DNA of 64,000 bases, from positions 1-64,000 of the forward strand of contig JAWKTM010000021.1 of assembly GCA_041399085.1 (NCBI GenBank), read 5' to 3'. The position numbers and the translations under genes were made by a program. How positions within the stretch are numbered: position 1 is the first letter of the stretch; the number at the start of each line of letters is the position of its first letter. Below are positions 48,490 through 57,814 of this stretch, in pieces. The notes beneath the pieces were generated by a model. The model was not told where the DNA came from. It searched no databases and saw nothing but the letters and a program-made list of their open reading frames with translations. This DNA comes from JAWKTM01 sp041399085 (lineage in GTDB: Bacteria > Planctomycetota > Planctomycetia > Pirellulales > Pirellulaceae).

Positions 48490-48945
48490 TCAAGGCGAGT
48501 TCGCTCCATCCTGCCGTCCTTGCTCCAATGCCAGTTCCAAACTGTTTCGGCCGGCGGTCAACTCTTGGTCGAACAAGTAGATGTGCGGCACGACTTTGCC
48601 CGCCGCCGACAACGCCGCTCCCTCTTCGCCTGGTGGCACGGGTTGTCCGTCCGCCAATGTGGAATGCGATACGCGGACGGTGTATTGCCCTGGCGGCATT
48701 CCCTGATCTTCGCCGTAGGTCACGAACAGAGTGCCATCCGCGCTGGTGGCGCCGAAGTATTGCCGGCTAGAATCCGTGGGCGAGAAAATCGCCACCGTGG
48801 CGTTCGCAACCGGTTGGCCGTTCTGAGTGACATGTCCCGTGACAGTCGCCATCGGATTTCCGCAGCCGATGATCGGGAGACTTAGCAATACCGTGGCGAT
48901 TAGCCCCAAAAGCTTGGTGAAGAGAATTGGCGGTTGGCTTTTCAT
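48490..48945 (-). CDS. lipoprotein with carboxypeptidase-regulatory-like fold
   Basis: 151 residues from ATG 48945. Signal and lipobox PIIGCG (Cys near 28) are followed by VTGHVTQNGQPVANATVAIF, the usual first strand pair of a CarboxypepD_reg-like or transthyretin-like beta sandwich, and MPPGQYTVRVSHS. It is a common planctomycete exported family, often beside DUF1559 pilins. Function unknown; it probably sits at the outer face of a membrane. Confidence 0.83.
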   Translation of the reverse strand: MKSQPPILFTKLLGLIATVLLSLPIIGCGNPMATVTGHVTQNGQPVANATVAIFSPTDSSRQYFGATSADGTLFVTYGEDQGMPPGQYTVRVSHSTLADGQPVPPGEEGAALSAAGKVVPHIYLFDQELTAGRNSLELALEQGRQDGANSP

Positions 48946-49035
48946 AATGTCGATTTGCCCGCAAGGAATTGGACTTCGAAAACAGATCAATCACGTTAGA
49001 ACGGACGGCGTCGCAGTTAAGCCGCGATGCGCGGC

Positions 49036-50664
49036 CTACGGGAAATCTCGCAAGATCTCTTCGGCGGCATTCTTGCCACACACGCCCATCACGCCGCCGC
49101 CCGGATGGCTGGCCGCTCCGCAGAGGTAAAGTCCCTGAACGGGCGTGCGATGATCGGCCCAACCGGCGACGGGACGCATCATGAACAACTGAGCCGGATT
49201 CATCGAGCCTTGCATGATGTTGCCGCCGGTCAAGCCGAACGTGCGTTCCAGGTCGAGCGGACTTAGCACTTGGCGATGTTCGATCGCGCCGGGCACGTTC
49301 GGCGCGTAGCGGGCCAGCAGCTCGACGCAGCGATCGGCGAACTCCTCCTTGATGTCATCCCAGCTCGCGCCGTCGGCCAAACGGTACGGAGCGTATTGCA
49401 CGAACATCGACATCACATGTTTGCCGGCCGGTGCAACCGACGCGTCCACGCTGCTGGGCAACGTGATTTCGAGCACCGGTTCCGTGCTGGGGCGGCCGTA
49501 TTTGGCTTCGTCGAACGCGCGTTCGATATAGTCCAGCGTCGGCGAGATATGCATCGTCCCGTGATGATGCGGCGCGATGCCGTCGCTAGGCAGACAAGTG
49601 AATCGCGGCACCTCGCTGAGCGCCAGGTTGATCTTGGCCGAGGCCGACGCGTAGTCGATTCGCGAAACCGCTCGGCGAAACGTCTCCGGCAAATCCTCGG
49701 GGCGAAGAAAACGTTCGAAGGTCAAATGCGGATCGACGCTCGAAGCCACGACGCGGCTTTCCAGCAACGTCCCATCGGCCAGGATCACACCCTTTGCCGA
49801 GCCGCCTTCGCAAAGAATCTGGCTGACCGCCGATTCGCGCCGAATGTCCACATGCAGTTCCACGCAGGCTTGTTCCAAAGCATCGGCCAGACCGCCCATG
49901 CCGCCGCGCACGTATCCCCACACGCCGCGTGCTCCGCCAGCCTCGCCCATCACATGGTGCAACAACACATACGCCGTGCCCAAGGCGGACGGCGGAGCAA
50001 ACGCGCCGATGATCGCGTCCGTCGCCAACGTCGCTCGCAGCACCTCGGCTTCGAACCACCGTTCCAAAATCGGCCGAGCGGCGCCGGTTAACAGTTCGAT
50101 TGCCTCGGGCAGATCGTCTTCGAGTTCGCCCAGTTGTTGGTACATTTCCCACAGCCCGCCCGTGTCTCGCAGCCGTTTCGAGAGATTCGGCTTACGCCAT
50201 TCTTTGGGCAAAGGCAGCGGATCGGGCGCGGGGCGAGCCATGATCGGCTCTAGCACCGCGGCGACTCGCTCGAGCAACGCTTCGTAGTCGCCGTAGCGTT
50301 CGGCATCGCGCTCGCTGAACTTCGCGATCTCGGTCCGAGTCGCGCGTCGATCGGGTCCCATCAACAGCGAGCGGCCATCCAACAGCGGCGTAAACGAAGA
50401 CGGATTTCGTGGCAGGATCTCGAAGCCGAACTGCTTCAGCCGCAGCTCGCGAATGATCTCCGGGCGAAACAGGCTGATCACGTAAGCCGCCGTCGACACT
50501 TTGTAACCCGGCCACAGTTCCTCGGTCGTCGCGCAGCCGCCCAGCACATGACGCCGCTCGACGACGCAAACACTCTTGCCTGCCTTGGCCAAATAAGCCG
50601 CGGCGACCAACCCGTTGTGTCCGCCGCCAATAATGATGCAGTCGTATCGCGATCCAGCGCCCAT
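49036..50664 (-). CDS. CrtI-like NAD(P)/FAD-dependent oxidoreductase (phytoene desaturase family)
   Basis: 542 residues from ATG 50664 (MGAGSRYDCIIIGGGHNGLV). The dinucleotide-binding GGGHNGLVAAAYLAKAGKSV and the following VVERRHVLGGCATTEE place it in the amino-oxidase/CrtI group. The closing segment RTPVQGLYLCGAASHPGGGV with MGVCGKNAAEEILRD is the C-terminal FAD-binding motif. It is closest in layout to the pyridine-nucleotide-disulphide oxidoreductase domain 2 (PYROXD2-like) branch, not to dedicated carotenoid desaturases, and no carotenoid genes are nearby. Substrate unknown. Confidence 0.9.
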   Translation of the reverse strand: MGAGSRYDCIIIGGGHNGLVAAAYLAKAGKSVCVVERRHVLGGCATTEELWPGYKVSTAAYVISLFRPEIIRELRLKQFGFEILPRNPSSFTPLLDGRSLLMGPDRRATRTEIAKFSERDAERYGDYEALLERVAAVLEPIMARPAPDPLPLPKEWRKPNLSKRLRDTGGLWEMYQQLGELEDDLPEAIELLTGAARPILERWFEAEVLRATLATDAIIGAFAPPSALGTAYVLLHHVMGEAGGARGVWGYVRGGMGGLADALEQACVELHVDIRRESAVSQILCEGGSAKGVILADGTLLESRVVASSVDPHLTFERFLRPEDLPETFRRAVSRIDYASASAKINLALSEVPRFTCLPSDGIAPHHHGTMHISPTLDYIERAFDEAKYGRPSTEPVLEITLPSSVDASVAPAGKHVMSMFVQYAPYRLADGASWDDIKEEFADRCVELLARYAPNVPGAIEHRQVLSPLDLERTFGLTGGNIMQGSMNPAQLFMMRPVAGWADHRTPVQGLYLCGAASHPGGGVMGVCGKNAAEEILRDFP

Positions 50665-50881
50665 TGATGCTCCTCGAACAATTTCCGCCACGCCGCCCGC
50701 GCGGCTTGTTGAGTGTTGAAAGCGGCGATTGTAAAGATTGGCCGTTCCCGTAACAGTGCGTGACGGTCGCGGACGCTCCAGCCGGGACGCAAATGAAACA
50801 AAAAGACGGCGAGGCAACGCGCCGCGGCAGCATCGTCGCCTTTCGCTCCGCGAAAGCCGCGAAAGCAGCGTTTAGGAAACG

Positions 50882-50911
50882 AAAAAACGGCGAGGCAACG
50901 CGCCTCGCCGT
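50882..50911 (-). terminator. intrinsic terminator of the SapC gene
   Basis: On the minus strand, acggcgaggc (50902-50911) and gcctcgccgt (50887-50896) form a 10-bp stem with a 5-nt loop, followed by TTTTTT. It lies about 50 bp after the stop of the SapC-family gene. The stem sequence acggcgaggcaacgcgcc is copied at 50806-50823. Confidence 0.85.
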
Positions 50912-50963
50912 CGATGGTTTCCAATTGCGTTCGTCGAACTGAGCGACGAATTCGTGCCGGAGT

Positions 50964-51746
50964 TTAGCCTTCGGCTTCCGCGGCTGGCTCGACCGCCGGA
51001 GTCGGCTCGGTCACATCCACATCGGACGCTTTCTTCGGAACCGCGCGGTTCACCACCGAACCCAGGTTGTTCAGCGACGCCATTTGCAGGAACGTCAGCT
51101 CCAGCTCGTCCGACTTGACCAACTCGGCCAGCTTCGCATTCTCCAGGCTCTTGATCCGCGAGCGAGTAGCGCCCAAGAATCCGCCTAGCGAACGCTTCTC
51201 GCCACCCGGCAACACGACTTGAGCTTGCATCGGCTCCAACAGATTCAGCTCCTTCAGCTTCTTGCAGTAAGCCTGCGTGCGGACGAACTGAGTTTGGTAG
51301 TCGCTGAGGAACTTCAGCATCGTCTTCAGATACTGAGTCTGCTCGCCGTTCTCGTCGAACAGCCGTTGACCGCGACCTTCACGGTTGCAACCGGCCCACG
51401 ATTCATCAATGCACAGCGTGAATTGCGTGGCGTCTTGGTTTTGATTGAACACGAACGGATAGCGTCGCACGAAGGCCGGAATGTAGTCGGCCTTCCACGC
51501 TTTGTTCTCGTCCAGATACAGGTTTTGCGAGTTTTCAACACCCAGCACCACGACGGGCACCACGGCTTCGTCGTTGCCCGCGAAAACGATCGTGTATTCC
51601 CGCGCGGCCAGCGGCATTTCGATGGCAGTCAACGGCACCGAGTTCACATGCGAAGCGAACTCGAAATCGGCTCGCTCGACACACAAGTCGCGGTGAAGTT
51701 GCGACGAAACGGGCACCACATTTTCGTAAAACAACATCTGTTTCAT
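50964..51746 (-). CDS. SapC-family protein
   Basis: 260 residues matching the SapC family: FASHVNSVPLTAIEMPLAAR, EYTIVFAGNDEAVVPVVVLG, NLYLDENKAWKADYIPAFVR, RYPFVFNQ and FTLCIDESWAGCNREG, then LFDENGEQTQYLKTMLKFLS. In Campylobacter fetus sapC lies in the S-layer protein secretion locus, but most homologs, including this one, have no S-layer or type I secretion genes alongside. It is cytoplasmic by sequence (no signal peptide), with an acidic Ala/Glu/Pro tail. It is a single gene with its own terminator. Confidence 0.88.
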   Translation of the reverse strand: MKQMLFYENVVPVSSQLHRDLCVERADFEFASHVNSVPLTAIEMPLAAREYTIVFAGNDEAVVPVVVLGVENSQNLYLDENKAWKADYIPAFVRRYPFVFNQNQDATQFTLCIDESWAGCNREGRGQRLFDENGEQTQYLKTMLKFLSDYQTQFVRTQAYCKKLKELNLLEPMQAQVVLPGGEKRSLGGFLGATRSRIKSLENAKLAELVKSDELELTFLQMASLNNLGSVVNRAVPKKASDVDVTEPTPAVEPAAEAEG

Positions 51747-52150
51747 CGGAAGAACTCGCCTTTCTAAACGGACGGTTTTTACTTGTGCCGACTTGGCACT
51801 TGACGTGTTAGGGCAGTGAAAATCCCACAGTCGATCATCTAGCGGCTATGAGACGCCGCGCAACTACGATTGCAGTCTTATCGCTAATTCAAAATGTGGC
51901 AATGACGGTGACTCATCATTTGACAAAGAACTATGACAATTCGCGGTGACCTTACCGATTGGGCAATTTGTAGTGGAGGTGATCGCGCCGGCGGGCTACG
52001 AAATCGCCATGCCGAGCGCACGGTCTCATGGGATTCCGTGCGACGATAGGACTCGCATACCACGTACCCAACTCGTGATCGGTACAAGTCACACAATCGT
52101 ACCGGGCGACTGAATCGGAAGAATGAAGCGTCGCGTCGGTTTGGAAGTGT
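51747..52150. other. intergenic, nothing recognised
   Basis: 400 bp, somewhat AT-rich, with no plausible gene, RNA or repeat on either strand. Confidence 0.5.
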
Positions 52151-53376
52151 TAACGCGAGTGCAAAGACGCTGTGGCTTCGGACCAGCTTGAAAGAGGTTC
52201 GGCGAAGATCATCCTCGCCGTTTGGCGGACTAATTCCTGCTGCCGTTCGTCCGTCAGATACTCGGCCTTGCTCTTGCCATCCACGCGCGAATCAGACAGC
52301 CGGCCAGGTTTAACATCGCGCGTCGTTCAAGCTCGGTGAATGCCGAATCGCCGATGACCGGCCGCATGGTTTGAGCGTAGTCGTTCCAAAGGCGTCACCG
52401 AGTTGAAGATAGGTCGAGGTTGGGTGCTTGGTGGGAGCGTTGGGTGGACTCGGCCGGGGCTGGGCTCGGCAGGAGCCTCAGTCTCCCGTAAGGGCTCGGC
52501 AGGAGCGTTGGGTTCCCATAAGGACTCGGCAGGAGCCTCGGTCTCCCGTAAGTTGGGTTCCCATAAGGACTCGGCAGGAGCCTCGGGCTCCCGGTTTCCG
52601 AGGTGGATCGCCTTCAGCACAATGTGGGTTAGGAAGAACCCTAGATCGAATGCGGGATCGCCGAAGTGGCCGACTTCAAAATCGACGAGCATCACTTCGT
52701 GTTGAAATAGCAGTAGGTTTTTGGGGCTGAAGTCGCCGTGGACGAGCGAATGGCGATTCTCAACGAGCGACGCGATCAGCGGTTCCAGATACTCACGGAA
52801 CTCCGGTCTTTGCTCGGCCGCAAAACGATAGTACGGATCGACCCGCAGTTGCTCGAAAAAGGATCGGTCCGCCAGTTGATTGGCCACGCCGGAATCGTTC
52901 CAAGTTCGGGCGTGCAGTCGGCCGAGCAGCTTGCCACATGCCGCCGCGATTCGCCGATCCGCGACGCCGCGCAGCAACTGCCGCTTCCATACGATGTGCT
53001 CGGCCGGCGCCGCCGACATCGCATACAGATAGTTCTCGCGATCTTCGAACACGACTTGCGGTACAGAAAATCGGAAACCGTCGTCCGCCGCGAAATCGGT
53101 TTGCCGTTCGTCTCTTAAACAATCGGCACAGATCCGTAGCGTCTCGACTTCGCGCCAGATGCGCTCGACGCCGCAGAACCACGGATCGGTGACTCGCAAT
53201 TGTTCGCGAGCCTGTTTCACGACCCAATCTTCTCGCTCCGTCGAATCGAAACTAATTCGCAGCACGATGTTCGAGACGCCGCCAGTCAACAGCCGCACAC
53301 GAACTCGCTCGTCGTCTGCAATTCGGCCGCTTTCGCGAAGATAATCGGCCGCGCTGGATTCGTCGATCAATCGCAT
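52151..53376 (-). CDS. aminoglycoside/choline kinase-like phosphotransferase with repeat insertion and frame break
   Basis: It starts at ATG 53376. The kinase fold is clear: SNIVLRISFDSTEREDWVVK (ATP-binding Lys), LVHGDFSPKNLLLF (catalytic loop) and MLVDFEVGHFGDPAFDLGFF (metal Asp). After LKAIHLGNR a low-complexity insertion (EAPAESLWEPN and variants) runs to about 52430. The annotated frame stops at 52327, but a one-base shift near 52390 restores WNDYAQTMRPVIGDSAFTEL and RRAMLNLAGCLI. A further shift near 52295 restores DERQQELVRQTARMIFAEPL, ending at 52151. The true C-terminus therefore lies downstream of the insertion. Substrate unknown. Confidence 0.75.
52430..52610. repeat. in-gene tandem repeat (cggcaggagcctc family)
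   Basis: ctcggcaggagc occurs at 52465, 52495, 52525 and 52570, with spacings of 30, 30 and 45 bp, all multiples of 15, so the reading frame of the kinase-like gene is kept. The units encode alternating EAPAE, SLWEPN and PLRET. The same motif appears outside genes at about 47230. Confidence 0.8.
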
Positions 53377-53441
53377 GGAAAGCGCCCGTCACTCGACTCG
53401 CGGAAGGCAAGATCGCCGATCCGCGGACACTCGCCGCGCCG

Positions 53442-54791
53442 CTAAATCAACTCGCTGATCGGCGTCGGATCGCTCACCAAGTGGCTCGGGCGACCTTGCG
53501 GCGTGTACAGAATCTTGTCGGGATCGATGCCCAGCTTCGTATAGATTGTCGAGACAAAGTTCTCCGGCGACAACACGCGTTCGACGGCCGAGTAACCGTT
53601 GCGATCGGTCGCGCCGACGACCGTGCCGCCCGGCGTTCCGCCACCCGCCATCAACACGCTCATCGCATTCGCCCAGTGATCGCGGCCCGGCGTGTTCTGA
53701 CCACTCAGCGTCGAAATCTTCGGCGTCCGGCCGAACTCGCCCAACGCCACAACCAAGGTCGACTCTAGCAAGCCACGTTGCTCCAAGTCCTCGATCAACG
53801 TCGCGACGGTTCGATCCCAGTTCGGCAAACGAGTTCGCAACGTTCCGAACAAATTCGAGTGATGATCCCAACCGCCGTCGTAAACGGTCACGAACGGCAC
53901 ACCGGCTTCCACCAAGCGGCGGGCCAACAACGCCCGCTGGCCGAACGAATCGCGGCCATAGGAATCGCGGACTTGATCCGATTCGCGAGCGATATCGAAC
54001 GCGGCTTGCGCCTCGGGCGAGGTCACCAAGTCGAACCCTTGGCGATAATATTCGTCCACGGCAACCGCCGGATCACCGGCCGCTTCGTCGTTGATGCGTT
54101 TCATGCGATCGACCAAGTGCCGCAAATCCGTGCGGCGATCGAACCGGTCGCCCAACAGATCGCGAGGCACGGCTACGTCACGGACGCGGAAATTATCGCG
54201 ATTGGGATCGTCCGACACGACGAACGGCGCGTACTGAGCGCCCAGAAAATTCGGGCCGCCGCTGCGGGACATCTGCGGCATCGAGAAATAGGCCGGCAGC
54301 GCGTTGTTGGTTCCGCATTCCTTGGCGACCACCGACCCCATGCTGGGATGGAAACTGACGAACGCACCGCAGCCCACGGGAATCCGTGGCGGCGCGCCGG
54401 TCATCATGTAATGGTTCCCCGCGCCGTGGTTGCCTTGATCGTGGCGACTCGAGCGGATCATGGCGAACTTGTCTAGCGAAGCCGCCAGCCGCACCATGTG
54501 CTCGGAAAAATGCACGCCCGGTCCCTTGGTCGCGATCGGTTCAAACTCGCCGCGAATCTCGGCCGGAGCATCTGGCTTCGGGTCGAATGTTTCGAAGTGC
54601 GTCGGTCCGCCGTCCATCCAAATCAAGATGCAGGACTTGGCTTTGGCCCGTCGTCCGCTGTTCGCTTGTTCGGCCGCGTTCACGCCGCGAGCTCGCAACG
54701 CTCCGGCCAACCCGCCGCCCAAGAACGCTCCCAGGCCGAGCCGCAAACAATCACGTCGAGTGGCTCCTTCACAATTGCCGCGAATTCGCAT
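53442..54791 (-). CDS. DUF1501 domain-containing protein (Tat-exported)
   Basis: 449 residues from ATG 54791 (MRIRGNCEGATRRDCLRLGL), with a twin-arginine motif TRRDCLRLG and a hydrophobic stretch to residue ~40. DUF1501 motifs: CILIWMDGGPTHFETFDPKP, MIRSSRHDQGNHGAGNHYMM, GQRALLARRLVEAGVPFVTV, LVVALGEFGRTPKIS and GRDHWANAMSVLMAGGG. Unlike the copy at 1422-2693 it has no DUF1549/DUF1553 partner beside it. The kinase-like gene follows after 65 bp on the same strand, probably by chance. Confidence 0.93.
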   Translation of the reverse strand: MRIRGNCEGATRRDCLRLGLGAFLGGGLAGALRARGVNAAEQANSGRRAKAKSCILIWMDGGPTHFETFDPKPDAPAEIRGEFEPIATKGPGVHFSEHMVRLAASLDKFAMIRSSRHDQGNHGAGNHYMMTGAPPRIPVGCGAFVSFHPSMGSVVAKECGTNNALPAYFSMPQMSRSGGPNFLGAQYAPFVVSDDPNRDNFRVRDVAVPRDLLGDRFDRRTDLRHLVDRMKRINDEAAGDPAVAVDEYYRQGFDLVTSPEAQAAFDIARESDQVRDSYGRDSFGQRALLARRLVEAGVPFVTVYDGGWDHHSNLFGTLRTRLPNWDRTVATLIEDLEQRGLLESTLVVALGEFGRTPKISTLSGQNTPGRDHWANAMSVLMAGGGTPGGTVVGATDRNGYSAVERVLSPENFVSTIYTKLGIDPDKILYTPQGRPSHLVSDPTPISELI

Positions 54792-54985
54792 GGCGGGACT
54801 CCAAGCAGATTGAGGTGGGTAGGTTTTGCGTCTAGGTAGGCGGGAGAGTCGGGCGTGTCGCACGCTCGCCGACGCGGCTCATTGTACAAACTCGCGCAAC
54901 GAATCTCCATACGTTTATCGACCGCGAAGTCGATGCGTGTCCAGGATGCGACGAATTCGCAAACCGGCGAAAACGGACGCGAATC

Positions 54986-55273
54986 TCACGCCCAGTCGTC
55001 CCGTTTTTCACGGCGGCGTCGCCGTCGCTCGCGGCGCGTTAGCCATTGGAACGCGAAGCTCAGCACGATCGTGGCCAAGATCGGAGCCGTCAGCGTTACG
55101 AAGATAAAGCCCAGATGAAAACGGCCGCCGTAGCGAACGGATTGCACGAGGTAATAGCCGGCGGCGGCCATCATGCTGAAGACAATCATCACCAGCAGCA
55201 TGCCGCCGATGCCGAACCGAGGCGACCAAGGATCGGGGATTTGCGAACCGTTTTGGTCGGGCGTGCTGTTCAT
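54986..55273 (-). CDS. small two-helix membrane protein
   Basis: 95 residues. Two hydrophobic helices (GIGGMLLVMIVFSMMAAAGY and LGFIFVTLTAPILATIVLSF) are followed by a very basic tail (RRERRRRRREK). The N-terminus is Pro/Asp-rich (PWSPRFGIGG, a motif seen in several planctomycete small membrane proteins). The basic tail should lie in the cytoplasm. Function unknown. Confidence 0.72.
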   Translation of the reverse strand: MNSTPDQNGSQIPDPWSPRFGIGGMLLVMIVFSMMAAAGYYLVQSVRYGGRFHLGFIFVTLTAPILATIVLSFAFQWLTRRERRRRRREKRDDWA

Positions 55274-55556
55274 GGGTCGCGTTGGGAGAGTGGTCGGTGT
55301 TGAGACGATTATGCCAGAGGTGACGAATTGTTCAATTCCGCCGGATGTAGCGCCGATGATGTTTACAGCGGACTATCGCTCTGTCCCGCAATGGCGAAGC
55401 GTTAGCAGGTTCCGCTCGACCTTTCCTTCTTATCTTGCCGGCCGCTGATCGGTTCGTCCGCGATTTCCCCGCCAGAAGTCGCCGGAGTTTGGAGCCGCGT
55501 GCCGCCTGTCGTCGACGCGTTTCGCGCACCACCAAATCACAAAGGATAATCGACCC

Positions 55557-55994
55557 ATGAAACCACTGCTGTTTGCGCTGGCCGCTTGCGTGTTGTTGGC
55601 GAGCGGTACGGGATGTCATCACAATCTGGCCCGCAACGGATGCGGCGGTTGCCAATCGTGCGGTTCGTGCGGCACGAATTGCGGAGCCTGCGGCGATACG
55701 GGCGTAATCGGCGGCGGTCGCGGCGGAGTTGTCGGTTGCCGAAATTGCGGCGGCCAAGGCGGACTGCTGCACGGCGGCGGATTGCACAATGGTTCGCTGT
55801 GCCAACCCGGTCCGCTCGGCTGGCAACGCGGCGGCACCAACGAGATCCCGCGTCTGCCGGATCATGTCTACGGCAACCACGTCGGCTTCGTCGGCGCTGG
55901 CGGTCCGCCGACACCCACGGTCGGCTATCCGTACTATACGACTCGCGGTCCGCGCGACTTCCTGCAAGACAACCCGCCCAGCATCGGTCGCTAG
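55557..55994 (+). CDS. Cys/Gly-rich exported lipoprotein
   Basis: 145 residues with a signal and lipobox-like ASGTGC (Cys near 20). The mature N-terminal half is a Gly/Cys tract with repeated CGxCxxC-like spacing (GCGGCQSCGSCGTNCGACG) and further CRNCGG; at least ten Cys occur within 50 residues. The C-terminal half is Pro/Tyr/Gly-rich (VGYPYYTTRGPRDFLQDNPP). It may be a disulfide-rich surface protein or a metal binder; no family assignment is possible. It ends with its own strong terminator. Confidence 0.75.
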   Translation: MKPLLFALAACVLLASGTGCHHNLARNGCGGCQSCGSCGTNCGACGDTGVIGGGRGGVVGCRNCGGQGGLLHGGGLHNGSLCQPGPLGWQRGGTNEIPRLPDHVYGNHVGFVGAGGPPTPTVGYPYYTTRGPRDFLQDNPPSIGR

Positions 55995-56026
55995 TTAAAG
56001 GCGGGCCGAGAATAACAAACACACGA

Positions 56027-56058
56027 AAACCGGCGAGCAAACGCTCGCCGGTTTTTTT
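56027..56058 (+). terminator. intrinsic terminator of the Cys-rich lipoprotein gene
   Basis: aaaaccggcgagc (56027-56039), loop aaac, gctcgccgg (56044-56052), then six Ts. It sits 33 bp after the stop codon. Confidence 0.92.
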
Positions 56059-56222
56059 ATGCGCCGAGGACGGTGAGGGCGAGACAGTTGCCGTGCGTTC
56101 GCTCGCCGCTGCGGGATCGTGCAGAGGCCGAAAATAATTGACTTTATGGTATGGAACTCGACTACGACTTTACTTCACAATAGGCAGAGGCCAACTGAGT
56201 CATTGTTTCGCGAGCATTGAGG

Positions 56223-56858
56223 ATGATCGAGATTCGCCACAAAGTGTCGGGCGATGTGCTGCTAACGCTTCAAGCCGAGTCGCTGGTCGGCCAGAGCTTG
56301 CAGGGCGCGTCGCTGGAGTGCGCGAATTTGGCTCGAATGAATCTCAGCGGCGCGGACCTGCGAAACGCCAATCTGAAAGAAGCCGACCTGACCGAGGCGC
56401 AATTGGATGACGCCCGACTTCAGGAAGCGTGTTTGCAGCATGCCAACGTCAGCAACGCGAATCTGGTGCGTGCGAACTTGACCGACGCGATTTGCGATCA
56501 CGCACACTTCACCGACTCGAATCTTTCGGAAGCGGTGCTGCGTTACGCGCGGTGTAACGAAGCGGACATGGCCGGGGCGGTCCTGATTTCGGCCGACATG
56601 AGTCTCGCGAATTTGCGGCACGCAAACTTGAACGACGCGAACATGAATCGAGCCAATCTTCGCGGTACGGATCTGACCGGCGCGAATCTGACGGGCGCGA
56701 ACTTGACGCTCTCGAACATGTTCGACGCGAAGCTTATGGACGCTCGGCTGGAGCGCGTGAAGATGGAAGGCGCGATCGGCGCTCACGGCCAACGCGTGCC
56801 GGTGCGTTCGGCGACGTCGGCCAAGAAGAGCCGCAAATGGTGGCACTTCTGGGGCTAG
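56223..56858 (+). CDS. pentapeptide-repeat protein
   Basis: 211 residues from ATG 56223; a TTG two codons earlier is the alternative. Almost the whole protein from residue ~25 to 180 is A(D/N)LxX pentapeptide repeats (NLSGADLRNANLKEADLTEA, NLRGTDLTGANLTGANLTLS), which fold into a right-handed quadrilateral beta-helix. A short basic tail (SAKKSRKWWHFWG) ends it and may contact membranes. No signal peptide. The role is unknown; some family members mimic DNA. Confidence 0.9.
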   Translation: MIEIRHKVSGDVLLTLQAESLVGQSLQGASLECANLARMNLSGADLRNANLKEADLTEAQLDDARLQEACLQHANVSNANLVRANLTDAICDHAHFTDSNLSEAVLRYARCNEADMAGAVLISADMSLANLRHANLNDANMNRANLRGTDLTGANLTGANLTLSNMFDAKLMDARLERVKMEGAIGAHGQRVPVRSATSAKKSRKWWHFWG

Positions 56859-56872
56859 TCGCCGAAGTCGTC

Positions 56873-57814
56873 TTATTGCCAGATGGGCGGATGTTGCGGG
56901 AAGGCGTTGAAGCTGGCGGCGGTTGGCGGCGCACCTTGTGCCGGTGGCGTCGGCATTTGAGCCACTGGCGGCGCGGTTCCCATCAGCATGATCGGCTCGC
57001 CCAGCCCGAACTTCTGAGGAGCCGCTTCATAGATCGGCCGAGCTTCGGTAAGCAACTCGGCCAACTCCGCCGAACGACGCTCGTCGGCCGGATGTGTTGA
57101 CAGGAATTCCGGCGGCGCTGGTTGGTCCTTGGCGGTCGCAAACCGTTGCCAGAACCGCACGGCTTCGGTCGGGTCGTAGCCAGCCTTGGCCATCAACATC
57201 AAGCCCATGCTGTCCGCTTCCGATTCGTGTTTGCGGCTATACGGCAGAACAAAACCATACTGAGTGCCCAAGCCATAAGCCTTCATCACCCATTCGCGTT
57301 CGCGTTCGTCGCGTTTGCGAGTGACGTAGTCGACGGCCGTTTGCGCGCCGGAGACAACCATTTGGTGACTCATTCGCTCGCCGCCATGTCGAGCCAGCGC
57401 ATGGGCCACTTCGTGCGACATCACCACGGCCAATCCGGCTTCGTTATCGCAAACCGGCAAGATGCCTTCGTAAACCGCGACTTTGCCGCCCGGCAAACAG
57501 AAAGCGTTCTGTTGCGGCGAAGCAATCACGCGAAACTCCCACTGATAATCGGGCCGATCGGCCGCCGCCGCGATTCGCTGACCGACGCGGTTCACCATTT
57601 CGATATAACGCTGGTTCGTCGAAGCCGGCTCGGCGGTCGTGGTTTCTTGATAGGCTTGCAGACCGAGCTCGAGTTCCTTGTCCTCGGCCATCAACATCAG
57701 TTGCGATCGTCCGGTCATGGGCGTTGTGCGGCATCCGGCCAGCCCGATGAGACAAACGAAGGCCGCGGCACAGGCGACGCGGTGACAAGTCCAGCGAGTT
57801 GGCGAGTGGAGCAT
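56873..57814 (-). CDS. M48-family metalloprotease lipoprotein
   Basis: 313 residues. Lipobox GLAGC (Cys28). The peptidase domain has the zinc motif HEVAH at 134-138 and the third ligand in ESEADSMGLMLMAKAGYDP. FCLPGGKVAVYEGILPVCDN precedes it, as in Loi/YcaL/BepA-like outer-membrane quality-control proteases. The Pro/Ala-rich C-terminus (VAQMPTPPAQGAPPTAASFN) is an unstructured extension. It probably acts in the periplasm on misassembled outer-membrane proteins. Convergent with the pentapeptide gene (14 bp apart). Confidence 0.92.
   Translation of the reverse strand: MLHSPTRWTCHRVACAAAFVCLIGLAGCRTTPMTGRSQLMLMAEDKELELGLQAYQETTTAEPASTNQRYIEMVNRVGQRIAAAADRPDYQWEFRVIASPQQNAFCLPGGKVAVYEGILPVCDNEAGLAVVMSHEVAHALARHGGERMSHQMVVSGAQTAVDYVTRKRDEREREWVMKAYGLGTQYGFVLPYSRKHESEADSMGLMLMAKAGYDPTEAVRFWQRFATAKDQPAPPEFLSTHPADERRSAELAELLTEARPIYEAAPQKFGLGEPIMLMGTAPPVAQMPTPPAQGAPPTAASFNAFPQHPPIWQ

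Noticed and set aside
50964..51746. S-layer secretion locus around the SapC-family gene
   Set aside because: No type I secretion or S-layer genes are adjacent; the gene is monocistronic with its own terminator.
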